From: Heterostelium multicystogenum
Taxonomy: Eukaryota; Evosea; Eumycetozoa; Acytosteliales; Acytosteliaceae
Direction: 5' to 3'
DNA: 64,000 nt
Assembly (NCBI GenBank): GCA_003667245.1
Contig: RCNN01000026.1
Location: 154,201 to 218,200 of the forward strand
Under the pieces are notes generated by a model. It did no database searches and was not told the DNA's origin. It saw nothing but the letters and a program-made list of their open reading frames with translations. The position numbers and the translations under genes were made by a program. Of this stretch, positions 47,549 to 59,546 are shown one piece after another. How positions within the stretch are numbered: position 1 is the first letter of the stretch; each line of letters begins with the position of its first letter.

Positions 47549-48039
47549 ACAAGTAGGGTGCTGTTGTTGCTCTTCGTTATTCCTGTTGGGAATGAGAAAT
47601 GTGATAGGGATAATATTACAGTACAGGAGTTTTAGTGGATAATTTAATTAGTAAAACCAAAAAATCAACAACAAAAACAACTTTCATCAGTTGTTGAATT
47701 TATTTTTAATTTTAGTTTAGTTTTTGTTTTTTTATGATTTGTATGAAACCAATTATTCACATAATGGGTTTAAAAAACACCATCGATGTTAAAAAATCGT
47801 GCTTTTTTCATCAAATTTTTGTCATGATATTTTTACCATGCTATGATTGGGTTGGATTCATGTGTGTGTCCAAAACTTTTTGGATGATTTTCTAACTGGA
47901 CTGATACTATATAAAGCCTCAGCCATCATTGCTATTATTTCGAGAACTTTGATTTATGGTGTGATGTGATGATCATCTTTTATATTTAGAAGTCATCACC
48001 TTCCCCAAAAATAATAAAATAAACAATAAAATATCTGTT

Positions 48040-48106
48040 TTTTTGATGATGGACCATCAAAAAGAATATCTCGGAAATGGAGAGAGAAGATATTCCACTG
48101 ATCAGA
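48040..48106 (+). ncRNA. possible C/D-box snoRNA
   Basis: A C-box match (TGATGAT at 48044) and a D-box (CTGA at 48098) flank about 50 bases with more GC than the surroundings. A short flanking pairing (ATCTG with CAGA) is weak. It also reads as 24 open codons, so it is only a candidate. The rRNA target was not identified. Confidence 0.2.
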
Positions 48107-48170
48107 GATTTTATCCATGAAAATATTATATTTAAAAACAACTGTTTTATTTATATTTGTGTAAATCTCT

Positions 48171-49889
48171 TTAATTTCTCCATCTAAATAAATAAATGAT
48201 TGAAAAGAAAAAATATGTTAATATAAATATTTGAATTTGATGAGGTGCTTGTTGAGATACTTACATTTTCAATAATCTATCTTTTGATCCTGAAACTACG
48301 TTTTCTCCATTTGGACTCCAATCTACTGTATAAACTTCATCGGCATGACCTGGAAGCTCCAGAGTCATCTTCTTGGTTTTGATATCCCAAATCTTAAGAG
48401 TGCTGTCCTTACTGCCACTTACTAGGAATCTGCTGTCACTCGACCAACAAACTTGATAAACTGCACCTACATGTCCACGGAAGTTTCCTAAAAAATTTAC
48501 CTGTTTGTCCATCCCACAGTTTGATTGATTTATCGAAAGATGCACTTGCAAAATAACGTCCATTTGGTGAGTATGATACCAAGTTGATTTGTTGCTGATG
48601 TCCGGTGAGACGTGCTATTGGTGCCTTTGATACAGATGGATTCCAAATGATTACTGTAAAGTCATCGCTACCACTGATCAAAAGATCACCATTACCATGC
48701 TTGGAACCTGCCGATTTGGCTTCATTGTAACGCTCCAATGCTTTTTGTTGTGCCTTTTCCAAAGTTTCTTGGTGCTGACCTGTGTGGTCAAAAGGTCCTG
48801 TTCGCAGAACGTAGTCTGTGTTGAGTGCCAGTGTGTTGACCCAGTGTGCGTGTCCCTCTAGCACACGAATCAGCTTTCCTTCGTTGGTATTATATACACG
48901 GATGGTACGATCCTGCGAACCTGTATAAATCATCGACTCTCCGCTCCACTTTAAGCAGGTGACTGACATTGTATGTCCAGAAAGTGTCATCAAACAATGA
49001 TTGGACTCGGTGTCCCAAATCTTAACAGTTGCGTCTTTGGAAGAAGATGCCAAACGAACGCATTTTGGATTCAAGTGGAATGGCTCCCAAGCCAAACCGG
49101 TAATGAATTTAGTGTGTCCCTTTAATACGCTTCCAATTTGCTTTCCAGTGAGTGGATTCCAAATGCGAATGTCACCTTCCATACCACCAGTGGCAATCTT
49201 CTTACCATCTGGTGACCAGGCAACTTGTAGAACCCAATTTGTGTGTCCTTTGCATGTAAAAGATGGTGTCTGAGTGTTGAGGTCCCACAATCTAAGAGTA
49301 GTATCACCACTGACTGAAGCCAATCCAGTTCCATCGGGACTGAACGCACTGTGTAGCACAGCCTCTGTATGTCCTTCCAACGAAGAGCTACAACGTGTAA
49401 CAGGAGTGACTCTAAACACAGCTTGTGGTTGATAATAGATATTGATTGTAGTTTCATCTGATTGTCCAGCAAGATGATTCTTTAAATTTGAAACAACTTC
49501 GTCATCTCCTACAAAGAATGAATATGGCATTTGTTCTTCCTATAAAATCAGCATTAATATCAAGTTGTATCAAGTCATCAGCCAAGTCATCAAAGAGATC
49601 ATCAGATCTACCTCAAAGATGTGCTCGATAGCATTCATTTCATACATTATTTAAAAGATTATTGATCAGAAGCTCTAGTTGTTCGGTTGTGACATTTTGT
49701 GATATATTGATGGGTGGACCAGTTGTTTCATTCTCGTTATCTTTACTCTTGAATTGGACGATAATATTTAATGCGCTGTCTTGTTGCTTTTGTTGCTCGG
49801 CCTCTGCCACAGTCGAAGGCTGAGCCTCAGGTCTCTTAAAACCAGCCTTATTTCTTTGGAAGTTGTTTCTTTGTTGGTGCTTTATACAT
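48171..49889 (-). CDS. NLE1: Notchless homolog (NLE1/Rsa4), WD40
   Basis: Assembly factor on pre-60S ribosomes, removed by the AAA protein Midasin/Rea1. The ATG at 49889 gives MYKAPTKKQLPK; one slip later, the NLE domain reads NIIVQFKSNDNENETTGPPI and VTTEQLELLINNLLNN, spliced to EEQMPYSFFVGDDEVV. Eight WD repeats follow (for example LEGHTEAVLHSAFSPDGTGL, WDLNTQ, LKGHTKFITGLAWEPFHLNP, the family-specific VLRTGPFDHTG, LTGHQQQINLVSYSPNGRYF). The last codons are split: LLK, intron 48175-48267 or so, then IWRN and the stop at 48171-48173. Only the extreme 5' end needs a frame slip. Confidence 0.95.
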
Positions 49890-50180
49890 CTCTCCTCGGT
49901 CGGTCTAGAAAGAAATAGATAATATATAGAAATATAAATATAAAAAGTAATAATAATAACAACAAATGAATTGACTAAATTAATTCGTAATTTTTGATTA
50001 TTTTTAATTTTTTTATTAAATTTGTGAAAAACGAACGAATGCCAAAAAACATGTGAGATTTGTTGATCAACAGTGTGAGGGTGGGCGAATGATCGATGTG
50101 GATAATATTAGGTTTATGATTAATTTTATTAAATATTAATTGGATGAGGCAAATTGATCTCTGGTGATTGATTGATGTTG

Positions 50181-51120
50181 TTACAAATTAAATTTTGTAA
50201 GAATATTCTCTAATTGCAATGGAGGATATAGATATCCGAGTAAACTGACTAAAACAACTAATATAATTGGTGAAAACTTCTGATCGTCTTTGTGTAACAT
50301 TGGTCCTGAATCTGATTTGTGGTAGAGATATGTCATTGTTCCCATGAATGATGTATTCAATGTTTCTGGTTCATATTCTGTTAGATATAAAATGAGTGCT
50401 CTATATTTATCAATTGGTTGATTGGTTGGTTAGTTAGCTAATTAGGAGTGAATCTTCAATTATAAATAATGAAAGATATTTACAGTGTTACACCTGCGAA
50501 TATTTTGAATCCTGTTGGAGTGGTAGTTGATAGTGACTCTGGAATGATCTTTCTCTTCACTCCACTTTGTATCAAGCCGATTAATGCACGCGCGAATAAA
50601 TATAGTACAATTTGATTGTTGACACTACCACTTGTACCTCGGCTTTCACCGAATGCATAGTAACCACCGACGAAACCGGCAATCAAAGATTCAATACCAC
50701 CCTTGATTCCAAGCTTTCTAAAGATACAGCAGATTGTCTTATATATTCCAACAAACATACCAAGGTTTCTGCCATGGAAAAACATCTGTTTAATTACAAA
50801 TTTTACACGCGATAATAACCTAATAATAAACAGGAAACAATTTAGTAGGTTGCAACAACCAAACGGAAGAGATAGCCACGCTGTTGCTGCGCCTAGTCTA
50901 CATACTTGGCATCTCTGAAAATGGCAGCATAAATCACTGCTTGAAATATATAGGGTATTCTTATTCTGACACCTGTTAAGATACCATTTCTAAGTCCTCT
51001 GATCGCTGACACTAAGCAATCTTTGTGGAAGTGTTGGTGTTTGTTGATGTGATGATAGAGATTCTCTAATGTGCTTGAAGTGATTGAATTGGCGGCTGCA
51101 GCAGTGTCATTTGAATTCAT
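50181..51120 (-). CDS. PXMP4/PMP24-like peroxisomal membrane protein
   Basis: Member of the Tim17/PXMP4 group. Exon 1: CLVSAIRGLRNGILTGVRIR, IPYIFQAVIYAAIFRDAK. Exon 2: MFFHGRNLGMFVGIYKTICC, GIESLIAGFVGGYYAFGES, VNNQIVLYLFARALIGLIQS. Exon 3: YLTEYEPETLNTSFMGTMTY, with a last hydrophobic segment IILVVLVSLLGYLYPPL and stop at 50181. The NL-F-IYK and GG-FG motifs and the QI-LYL-R block match animal PXMP4. The transport role in peroxisomes is unknown. Introns near 50402-50485 and 50787-50897. Intact. Confidence 0.82.
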
Positions 51121-51435
51121 ATTGCTAGCTATCTAAATTATATCTATCTTTCTATTTTAGCAAGCTTGCTCGATAATAAAACTCTTTTGTTGTAGCGATA
51201 AGAAAAGAAGATAGTTTGAATTAAAAAAATAAAATTAAATAAAAAACAAGTCATATTATGATCATTGCATCATAAATTTTTCCAAAATTTGTCGTTAACT
51301 CATCAATTTTTGTATAAGAGTGGTGATTGATTATAATCCAAGTTGGGGGGAGTCAACCTACAATTATTAATTGGAGATAAAATCATGCATGTTGGTGCAT
51401 TTAGATTGGATTGAATTTAATCTATTTTAATACAG
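51121..51435. other. AT-rich spacer
   Basis: Between the PXMP4-like start and the TM9 3' end. Contains a GGGGGG-bearing patch near 51345 but no gene. Confidence 0.5.
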
Positions 51436-53852
51436 TTATAAATCTTTTGAATGAATATCGATGAAGATATGTATCCTATAGTTCCACAAAAAGAATCCAA
51501 TGATGGCCGAGATCATTAAGGTATATGAGAAATAATAGCTTTTGGTGCGAAGAGAGAGAAAATGTTAGAATGTATCTTAGTTGACTCATTAAGCTTGTTT
51601 GATCTGTTATTGGATATTTACCAAAGTTGAACGAATGTCGTTATCTCAGTCCGAATAAAGTAGTATAGAATTGAGTGAAAGAAAATATAGATGGAAGTCG
51701 ATGCAGAGCCCAAGAAGGATGTCCAATGCCATTCATGATCCTCTTTGTTAAGTGTGATGAAGACTGCAATAATGTTTGACATGATTATTGCGACGATGAA
51801 AAATAGGAGCTCGATGATCGTGTAGGGTGTAAATATGTTAAAGTGCTTGTAGTTGAACAGTGATGAAAGTATTTGTTCGGTATACAGGTATATCACTATG
51901 TATGGAGGTATACCGGTGAATGGAATCAAGTAGAGTCGACCCTTGATCGATGAGACGGGAATTGGTCTCGCAATGGAGCAATTGAGTGTTATTTTAGAGA
52001 CCCACAGGAAAAGTTTCCACTTGTATCCAACATAGAATCCGGCGGCTGCCGCCGGTTGCGAAACTAGTGAGTAGAGCAATATCATCTTGAGCAGGTGAAT
52101 GATAGATGATGCTGTTAGTGAGCTGTCATTATACGAAACGACCAGTAGAAATAAAAATAGTGAGAGAACGAATGCCGGTAGGAGAAGTATATATAGATAG
52201 CAAGCCTGCTTCCAATAAGTATATGGCCGCTTGCTTAAAAGCCCACCGGTAAGCATTCCACCAAGGCATGAGGTAACTGGGAATAGTGTGAAGAGAGCAT
52301 TGAATATTTTATGATGGCCAAGTCCGCTGCCACGGTCTCCATAGTGCAGACCAAATAGCACACCCAACATGGCAATAGCAAATAAACAAAACACCTGGAA
52401 TCCAATGCCAACCATTGAGCTGAGTAAAACAAACATTTTGGGTAATCTACTTATGTCGGACTGTATTAGCTTCCATTTAGCCGAGTCTTTCCCAAATATA
52501 TCTGTGCAAAGCTCATCAACAGTATCGATGAAATTAAACTTCTCCGCCGCTGTATTGTCTGATTCTACTATGTTCATATTTAGCTCTGTTTCATTGATAT
52601 TGTTACTTGGATGGTGGGCATGGTTTTGTTGTTGTTGGTGTTTTAAATCTATATCGATATCGTCGATTGCCATGTCGTCTTGTGAGGACATCGATGTCAT
52701 TGATGAAGTAGAGGTTGCTTTTGTTATTGATGAATGATTGTCAAATGATGAGGCGTTGCTAACGACTCCTTCATAGCCATCACTGTAGTCGCTGTCAATG
52801 TTTAGCAGTTTTTGTTGAGGACTTGTAGATATATTCCTAAGAGGGTCGGAAGATATACGATTGCTACTTGTATTTCTCATCGTTTTGATCAGAATCGATC
52901 CAAAAGGGAAGCTCAATATAAATAGACCTAAAATGGTGTTCATGATTGAGATAACCTTGGTGCTCCAAGAAGGATCCAGTTCATACACTCTGTATCTGTC
53001 GTTGAACATCTCCACCGTCGAGTACCACTGAACCGAGTAGCTAAATGTGATGTTCTGGCCAACGTGTAGAGATACTGGCTTTTCAGGTATGAGCATTACT
53101 CTAATAATCTAGATAGCAAGCATTTGCGAGTAAGTAAGTAAGCAACCTTTGAACAATGTCATAGTACATACCTGGTTGCTATTATGTGATATAATAAATT
53201 TCTTATGTGTAAATAAATAGTATTCATAGGTTGGAGTTGGATCGTCATTGTTTTCCTGCTCCGAGGAGGATAGTACTGTTGTCTTTTGACCAACTTTTGA
53301 GAATAGTGACAGCCCATCGATATACATCCTACTGATATAGTCATGCTTGATTGCATTGATATATCTATTCTTCTGATTCAATTCCAAATGCACTGTACTA
53401 CATATATTCTGTGGGGCAACATTCTCTAATGAATTCATATTCCTACCTATTAGTAACGATTTCGCATTGCAATCGGCGGCGGCGGCGGCGATGATGATGA
53501 TCGATGTTCGACTCAAATACATACTTCCGAATAATATGGGCAGTCCACTGTCGACTAGTTTATTGTCAAAGAAGGAATCGAGCATAGACATAGTCTTGGT
53601 TGAATAGCCTCCAATGCTACACCATGGTAGACTATCGAACGAGTAAGCTTCACTTGGATTCCTGTATGGCCCAATATAGTTGTACCAAAGGGTAACTTCT
53701 TCTCCAAACTGATACTGGTGGTTGCCTTCTCCTGCTGCCACAAACATCTTTGAATCATCACGAAACTGCAAGCACACCAGCAACAGCAGCAGCACCAACA
53801 GCTTTAGACCACCTCTAAAGCCATCAATAATATCGATAATATATCGAAACAT
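51436..53852 (-). CDS. TM9 superfamily (Phg1-like) nonaspanin
   Basis: TM9 proteins sit in Golgi/endosomes and help surface delivery of other membrane proteins; in Dictyostelium, Phg1 proteins act in adhesion and phagocytosis. A signal-anchor segment (LKLLVLLLLLVCLQF) precedes the lumenal domain (FGEEVTLWYNYIGPYRNPSE, YSFDSLPWC, VSLHVGQNITFSYSVQW). The family segments follow: VISIMNTILGLFILSF, DIFGKDSAKWKL, RLPKMFVLLSSMVGIGFQVF, LGGMLTGGLLSKRP, TGIPPYIVIYLYTEQILSS, and the C-end IFIDIHSKDL. A long disordered insert (Ser/Asp, poly-Gln, Asn) lies after TM1. Introns near 53097-53163 and 51500-51615; the phase of the first does not quite fit. Confidence 0.88.
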
Positions 53853-54736
53853 TACATTACATTCATACTATAGTAAGCACTGTAGTCAATCAATTACAAC
53901 ACAATAAATATCCGTTTGCTTCGCTGTGCAATTTAATTAAATTTTTGATTTTACAAAACCAAATGCAGATGACACCACTCAAATTAACAATCAAACAATG
54001 AATGATCTAAATTAAAATATGACATGAAATATAGAGATTAAATTTAGGACATAGACTATTATTTGTTAAAGATCTCTATGATCAAAAATAAAACTTCTGC
54101 AATAAAAATATCTAATATTTATTTGATATCATTTGTTTAATAGTAATGATCATGATTTCAACCACAAAATGATAAATATCATTCTCTTTTAATTTATAAA
54201 ATTCCTAGGAAATATAAATGTGAGTAGATTTAACTTGTTCCACCAATTAACATAAGAATAGTTAGTTAATGGTTGTAAGATGGTTAAAGGTTGCTGATAT
54301 TATGTTTCGGAATTAGAACATTAGTTAGAAAAATGAAAAGAATGTTATTAAGATTGTTTTTAAGGTGTTTGGGTTGAATTTAAATCTTAAGATTCCCAAA
54401 TTGGCTTTTTAAAACTCCTATTACCGATATTCCTTTAATTTGATACCTTAACTAAATCTAATGTAAGATGGGTTCAGCAGTTCATCATTTTCATCAGGAA
54501 TTGTGTTTACCCCTCTAATAATGTTTTTTCAATGCCCAGGACGGGACTTCTGCACAATTCGAACTGAGATTTTTATTTTTAAAATAATATCTTTTTTAAT
54601 GTTTTTTATGAAATTATAGCCAATTCCATCAGGTGCTGCTAAAATATCGGTCATCTTATTTTTGATCAAAAAATCAAGCAATAAGTTTTGTCTTATATAT
54701 AATATCTTTTTATTATATTATTTGTAACAGTTAACA
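53853..54736. other. divergent promoter region
   Basis: AT-rich, between TM9 (-) and the HGSNAT-like gene (+). No coding signal. Confidence 0.5.
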
Positions 54737-56210
54737 ATGAAAATAGATGAAACAACTCCTTTGGTAAAGGACAGTGTCATCAGCAATGATACTTCCATCA
54801 ATGTCGCTGAGAAAGACGCAGTTCAAACCAAACCACCTCCCAGAAAGAGAATGCTAAGTTAGATACCGCCAGAGGTCTAACTATTTTTGGTATGATGTAC
54901 TGTATTGGTTTTTTGATGTTGAACTATTCAATCCGTTGATTTGAAATTAACAATATCTTGTTTTATAAAGTTTGGTCGATAATCAAGGTGGCCCAGATGT
55001 AATTTGGGTAAGTTCAAAAAAATGAAACATCCTATATAGGAGTTGATACTGACTGGAATTGTAGCCATTAAAAGAAACTGCTTGGAATGGTATCTCAACT
55101 GCAGACTTAATTTTCCCATCTTTTTGTTTATATGTGGATTTTCTATTTCGTTGGCTTTGAAAAATGCAAAGAATGACAAACCAAGTATGTACAGATCTGT
55201 ATGTTTATCAACTCTGAAAAGTATTAACACTATTGTAAGCATGGATAAACATCATAAGAAGAACCATATTATTATTTGCCATCCAACTTTTCTTAAATTT
55301 GATGGCTCACAAATTTGTTCTTTTCCACATTCAGAGTTATGGGGTACGTCCTATAAAATACAATAATTGAAGAGTTAGTATGCTAATCCCAATATCTCTT
55401 AGTGTATTACAAAGAATTTCTTTGTGCTATTTCTTTAGCTGCTGTAGCTTTATGCTGTTGCCGAAATGGGCTCAAAGAGTCGGTTTAATCATTAGTGCCA
55501 CTATTTATTTATGTTTAATGTATGCCTACCCTGTTCCCGGATGTGGACGTGGTGTCATCACTCAACCATGTAATGCCGCTGGATACATTGATAATCTTAT
55601 TCTCCGTAAGAATATGATTCATCCAACTGATCCAGAGGGCTTCATCTCAACATTCAGTGCTTTTATCACTACTTGGATGGGTGTGGAGCTTGGTAGAATC
55701 CTCACCTCCAACGCACGTGCCAATGAAGGATGGAAAGACATTTTGATACAATGGTTAGCCATTGGAATGGTTTGTTCATTGATTGGACTCTTTTTGGATG
55801 CCACTGGTGTCATCCCATTCAACAAGATCATCTGGTCTTTTAGTTTTTCCATGTTGACTGTTGCATGTGGAGCAATCTTCTTATCTGCACTATACTATTC
55901 AATGGACGTAGCTGTTTGGCCAGCAAAAGTACGTCGTTATATTGAGGTTGCTGCACAGCCATTCATATGGATTGGAACCAACCCAATTACCATCTACACA
56001 CTTATGATTTTCATTGAAATTGTTTTGATGTTCTACCTTAAGATTGGTCACTCCTCAACCTCGCTCTGGACAGCTTGTTACGAGAAGATGTATCTCTCTT
56101 GGTTGAGAAACCCCTACTTAGCATCTACCGTATTCAGTATTATGTGGTTTGTCTTCTTCGACCTGATTGCCTATGTAATGTACAGAAACAATATAATTAT
56201 TAAGTTATAA
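54737..56210 (+). CDS. HGSNAT-like transmembrane acetyltransferase
   Basis: Heparan-alpha-glucosaminide N-acetyltransferase family (NagX/DUF5009). The N-terminus is polar, then LDTARGLTIFG, VDNQGGPDVIW, AWNGISTADLIFPSFLFICG, FSISLALKNAK, IIRRTILLFAIQLFLN, FRVMGVLQRISLCYFF, YAYPVPGCGRGVITQPCN, GYIDNLILRKNMIHPTDPEG, FISTFSAFITTWMGVELGRI and PFIWIGTNPITIYTLMIFIE. About 10 membrane segments. The animal enzyme uses a His before the WNG motif in lysosomes; here the aligned site is Glu (KETAWNG). Introns at about 54889-54968, 55017-55064, 55188-55245 and 55346-55410; frame slips near 54855, 54969 and 55330. Confidence 0.85.
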
Positions 56211-56341
56211 AATTATATATTTCGAATCCTCCCTCCCTCTAAAGAATAAAAATTAAGTTATCTCCCTCCACAACCTGGCATCTCATGGCCAAACTATTAC
56301 AGCTAAAATCAAATGTCATATATTTATAGTTGATTTTATAT

Positions 56342-57806
56342 TTAAATTGGATCGAGTATCCAGAATTCCACTGTAATTATTTCTTGGTCAATCAAGAGTG
56401 TATTGAATCGCTCTGGATAAGTTTTCAATAACCAGTTTACTGTGTCGAAGTGCTGACTCTCAATTGCTTTGTAAATCGAGTTTTGGGCGAATGTATATTT
56501 GTGGAAATGTTTGTGTAGATATTGTAGTGTTTCCAAAGAGCCGTTTATGATCGCGTTGTCAAATGCCGAGTCGGTGCAACCCTCAGTTCTATTTTCATTT
56601 AACCATGTAACAACTTCCAAGTGGTTTCCTCTTGCCGCCCAGTCAATTGCATTAGCTGTGCAGCCCTCTGAACGATTCTGATGAAGCCATTGCACTATTT
56701 CGAGATGTCCTTTAGCAGCTGCTCTGTCCATAACCTCAGCCGAGAATCCCTCTGAGTTGTTTTCGTGAATCCACTTTAAAATCTCAAGATTTCCAGTGTC
56801 TGCTGCACAATTCATTGCCAGGGTACAGGGACCTCCATAGCCATGGTAATGAATCCACTTCATTACCTCCCAGTGATTGAAAATAGCAGCACTGTCCATC
56901 AGGTTTGTATATCCAAAATCATAGTTATTTTGTTCCAGCCACTCGAGGATTTTAATTTGCCCTCCATACACTGCGTTTGGCACCATAAAAGTGCGTCTTT
57001 CTGAGATTTTGTGGTCAACCAGCCACTGTATCATCTCATACTGTCCATAGAATGCAGCGTTCTCAATCGTAGTTTGAGGGACCATGGAATTGAAATACTT
57101 TTGAATTCCACCATTATCATTCATTTTATTTGCAAGCCAAATGAGTATATCCATGTTTCCGGTGAATGGAGAGATTGTCATTGCTCTGTAGTAGTCCCAT
57201 CCAACCGAAATATCACATCCATTGTTAAAATATTTACAATTATCGGACACAATAGATTTCAAATCCAATTCATATTCCAAATATTCCAAAATCTCCATCC
57301 TGTTGTATTGTGAAGCATAGTACATTAAGTCGACCGATGGATCATCAGCCTCTTTGGCTAATAGAAGTCTATAAGGAATTACACATTCCAAACTATAAGG
57401 TGGCACCAACAATCCTATGATTATCTTCAGCCAATCGACTCTATTTTTTTGTATACAAAATTTCAGTGATTTCGTCAATTCCTTAATAATATTATATTGA
57501 TCTAAGCTAATATCATCAAATCTATTCACTGGTATATCAATGCTTTTACTTCTTTTTTCTAAAACCACTATTATTACTACTATTACTACTACTACTATCA
57601 CTTTTTCTCTTTAAAATATGAAGATAATCTATTAAATATTGAATATAACTATTTCCAACCAGTGCCAATGGGTTCGATAATAGTTGATTCCATTTTAAAG
57701 TTTTCAAACCAGTATGACTAACTTTATGTATATAGGATATGAAACCGAATATTCTTTTAGATATAACTATATTATTAAATACTTGAAAGAATATTTTTAT
57801 ATCCAT
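56342..57806 (-). CDS. dictyostelid ankyrin-repeat protein
   Basis: The start (MDIKIFFQVFNNIVISKRIF, then GLKTLKWNQLLSNPLALV) is the N-terminal module found in large dictyostelid ankyrin families. After a Ser/Asn run, about ten degenerate ankyrin repeats follow, each around 33 residues: LMYYASQYNRMEILEYLEYE, TIENAAFYGQYEMIQWLVDH, LMDSAAIFNHWEVMKWIHYH, MDRAAAKGHLEIVQWLHQNR and AIDWAARGNHLEVVTWLNEN. An A-run slip near 57555 separates the module from the repeats. Such proteins are expanded in dictyostelids and giant viruses; binding partners are unknown. Confidence 0.85.
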
Positions 57807-58315
57807 TCCATAACTATGATAAATAAATAAATATAATAATAGACAAGTGATTGATTCTGGTTGTTATTATTATTATAATCAGATAGATTTGTACTTGATT
57901 GACTGATCTAATCGATTAGATTGTGGCAGGGCGCACGGAATCAGAACAAGATAAGCACACAAGGACCACAACCTAAACTTGTTTTTTAGTTATTTTCAAG
58001 ATAAAAAGGTTACTTGGAAGTGTGTTTATAAATAAATAGGGTTTTTAGTGCTATGAATGTTGTAGGGCTGGACTCAAAACATCTTTTTTTTAAATTTATT
58101 GATTTTTAACATATTTTTCTTCAACGAAAAAGTTGACCCGAAATCAAAAATTAAAAAGATTGAAATTGACATGATGATAATATGTTGATGACAACAAGAT
58201 ATATACCAACTGCCAGCCTTACTGTTTGCACCCAAATATAGTACATTGCGAAAGTTGGAATCCACAGTGAATTTTGCATTTTACAACAATTTATTGATCA
58301 ATTTAGGAGTTTGAC
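57807..58315. other. divergent promoter region
   Basis: AT-rich except a GC-richer patch at 57920-57970 (GTGGCAGGGCGCACGGAATC). No gene recognised. Confidence 0.5.
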
Positions 58316-59478
58316 ATGCTAAAGAGGATATCACTTCTGTTTCCTGGTCAAGGTAGCCAGGTTGTGGGAATGGCAAGAGACCTCTTCGCTGAATATGCTG
58401 AGGTTCAACTGCTGTTTGGCAATGCTGACAAGATATTAAAGACTTCGCTTTCCGATGTCATGTTTAATGGCCCAATGGTATGTCGTTAGTCAGAGTCAAA
58501 TGATGACTATTGATATTGATATGCTTCGTTTTGATGTCGATTCAAAGGATCAACTTAAACAAACTGAAAATACACAGCCAGCAGTGTTCTTGCATTCGAT
58601 GGCCATCGTGAAGATACTGGAGAATGAAACCAATCTGTTTAAAGATGGTCGCATCGATCATATGTTGGGTCATTCGCTTGGCGAGTATTCTGCGCTGGTT
58701 GCTGCTGGCTCTACCGATGTTGAGAGTACACTTCCACTGATCAGACAACGTGGTTTGCTGATGAAACAAGCAAGACAAGGAACAATGGCAGCTCTTCTCT
58801 CAAAGAAAGACTTTCTAGTTGCAGAAGGTAGCGATGAAGCTGCCGTCAGTCCTATTAAGAGACTGGAAGACTATTCCAACGAGCTCTATAGATTGGACTC
58901 TGCCAATGATTTTAGTCAATATTTCAAATATCAATTCGCCCAATCAAATCGTAATCAGTGGCACAGAAAGTGCTATTGATAAGATGATATCATTCGCCAA
59001 GCAAAACAAACTTGTCAACAAAACCGTTAAAACTGGAAGTCAGTGCTGCATTCCATAGCAAACTTATGAAAGAGAGTTCAGATCAATATAACAATGAACA
59101 TCTCAATCATGTACATTTCAACCAACCAAAATACCAAGTTATATCAAATGTCACAGGCAAGCCTGTAAGTATTAAATCCAGATGATACAACTTTTTAACA
59201 ACCCAAAGCTAATAAGCCTAATAGTACACTAGTGGTGAGAATATCAAAGAGTTATTGTCACAGCAAATGGTTTCAAGAGTGGATTGGGTATCGTCGATTA
59301 GACACTGTATAGAAGATTGGAAACAAAAGAATCAGCAAGGTTACTTCATTGAGATTGGTCCACAAAAGGTATTGACTCAGCTTCTCAAGCAAATAGACCC
59401 AACTGCAGAGTTTATCATCTATCGACTATTGATGAGGTTAAGGACTTCATCAACCAATATAAAGAGAATAAACTATAA
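58316..59478 (+). CDS. MCAT: malonyl-CoA:ACP transacylase (mitochondrial type II FAS)
   Basis: Transfers malonyl groups to acyl carrier protein. The N-terminus is SLLFPGQGSQVVGMARDLF. An intron (58477-58547) follows NGPM. Then TQPAVFLHSMAIVKI, active-site GHSLGEYSALVAAG with the Ser nucleophile, RGLLMKQARQGTMAALL, a linker, INSPNQIVISGTESAID, catalytic His in VSAAFHSKLM, YQVISNVTGKP, and FIEIGPQKVLTQLLKQ. It ends YKENKL. Frame slips near 58900, 59040 and 59415; an intron near 59165-59230. No clear mitochondrial presequence is visible before FPGQGS, so an upstream exon is possible. Confidence 0.92.
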
Positions 59479-59546
59479 TAGGATGGATGATTATAATCGT
59501 TTATTAAGTAGTAGTAATATGTCGTCAACAAGTCGATTCAAGTTGA

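Larger units (their letters stand above)
46478..48170. other. 1.7 kb non-coding region
   Basis: Upstream of the fusion gene and downstream of Notchless. Features: long GT-rich stretches (46970-47160), TTGATTGATTGATGA runs (47205-47225), an AAAT microsatellite (47500-47548), and a C/D snoRNA-like element (48040-48106). No protein gene seen. Confidence 0.5.
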
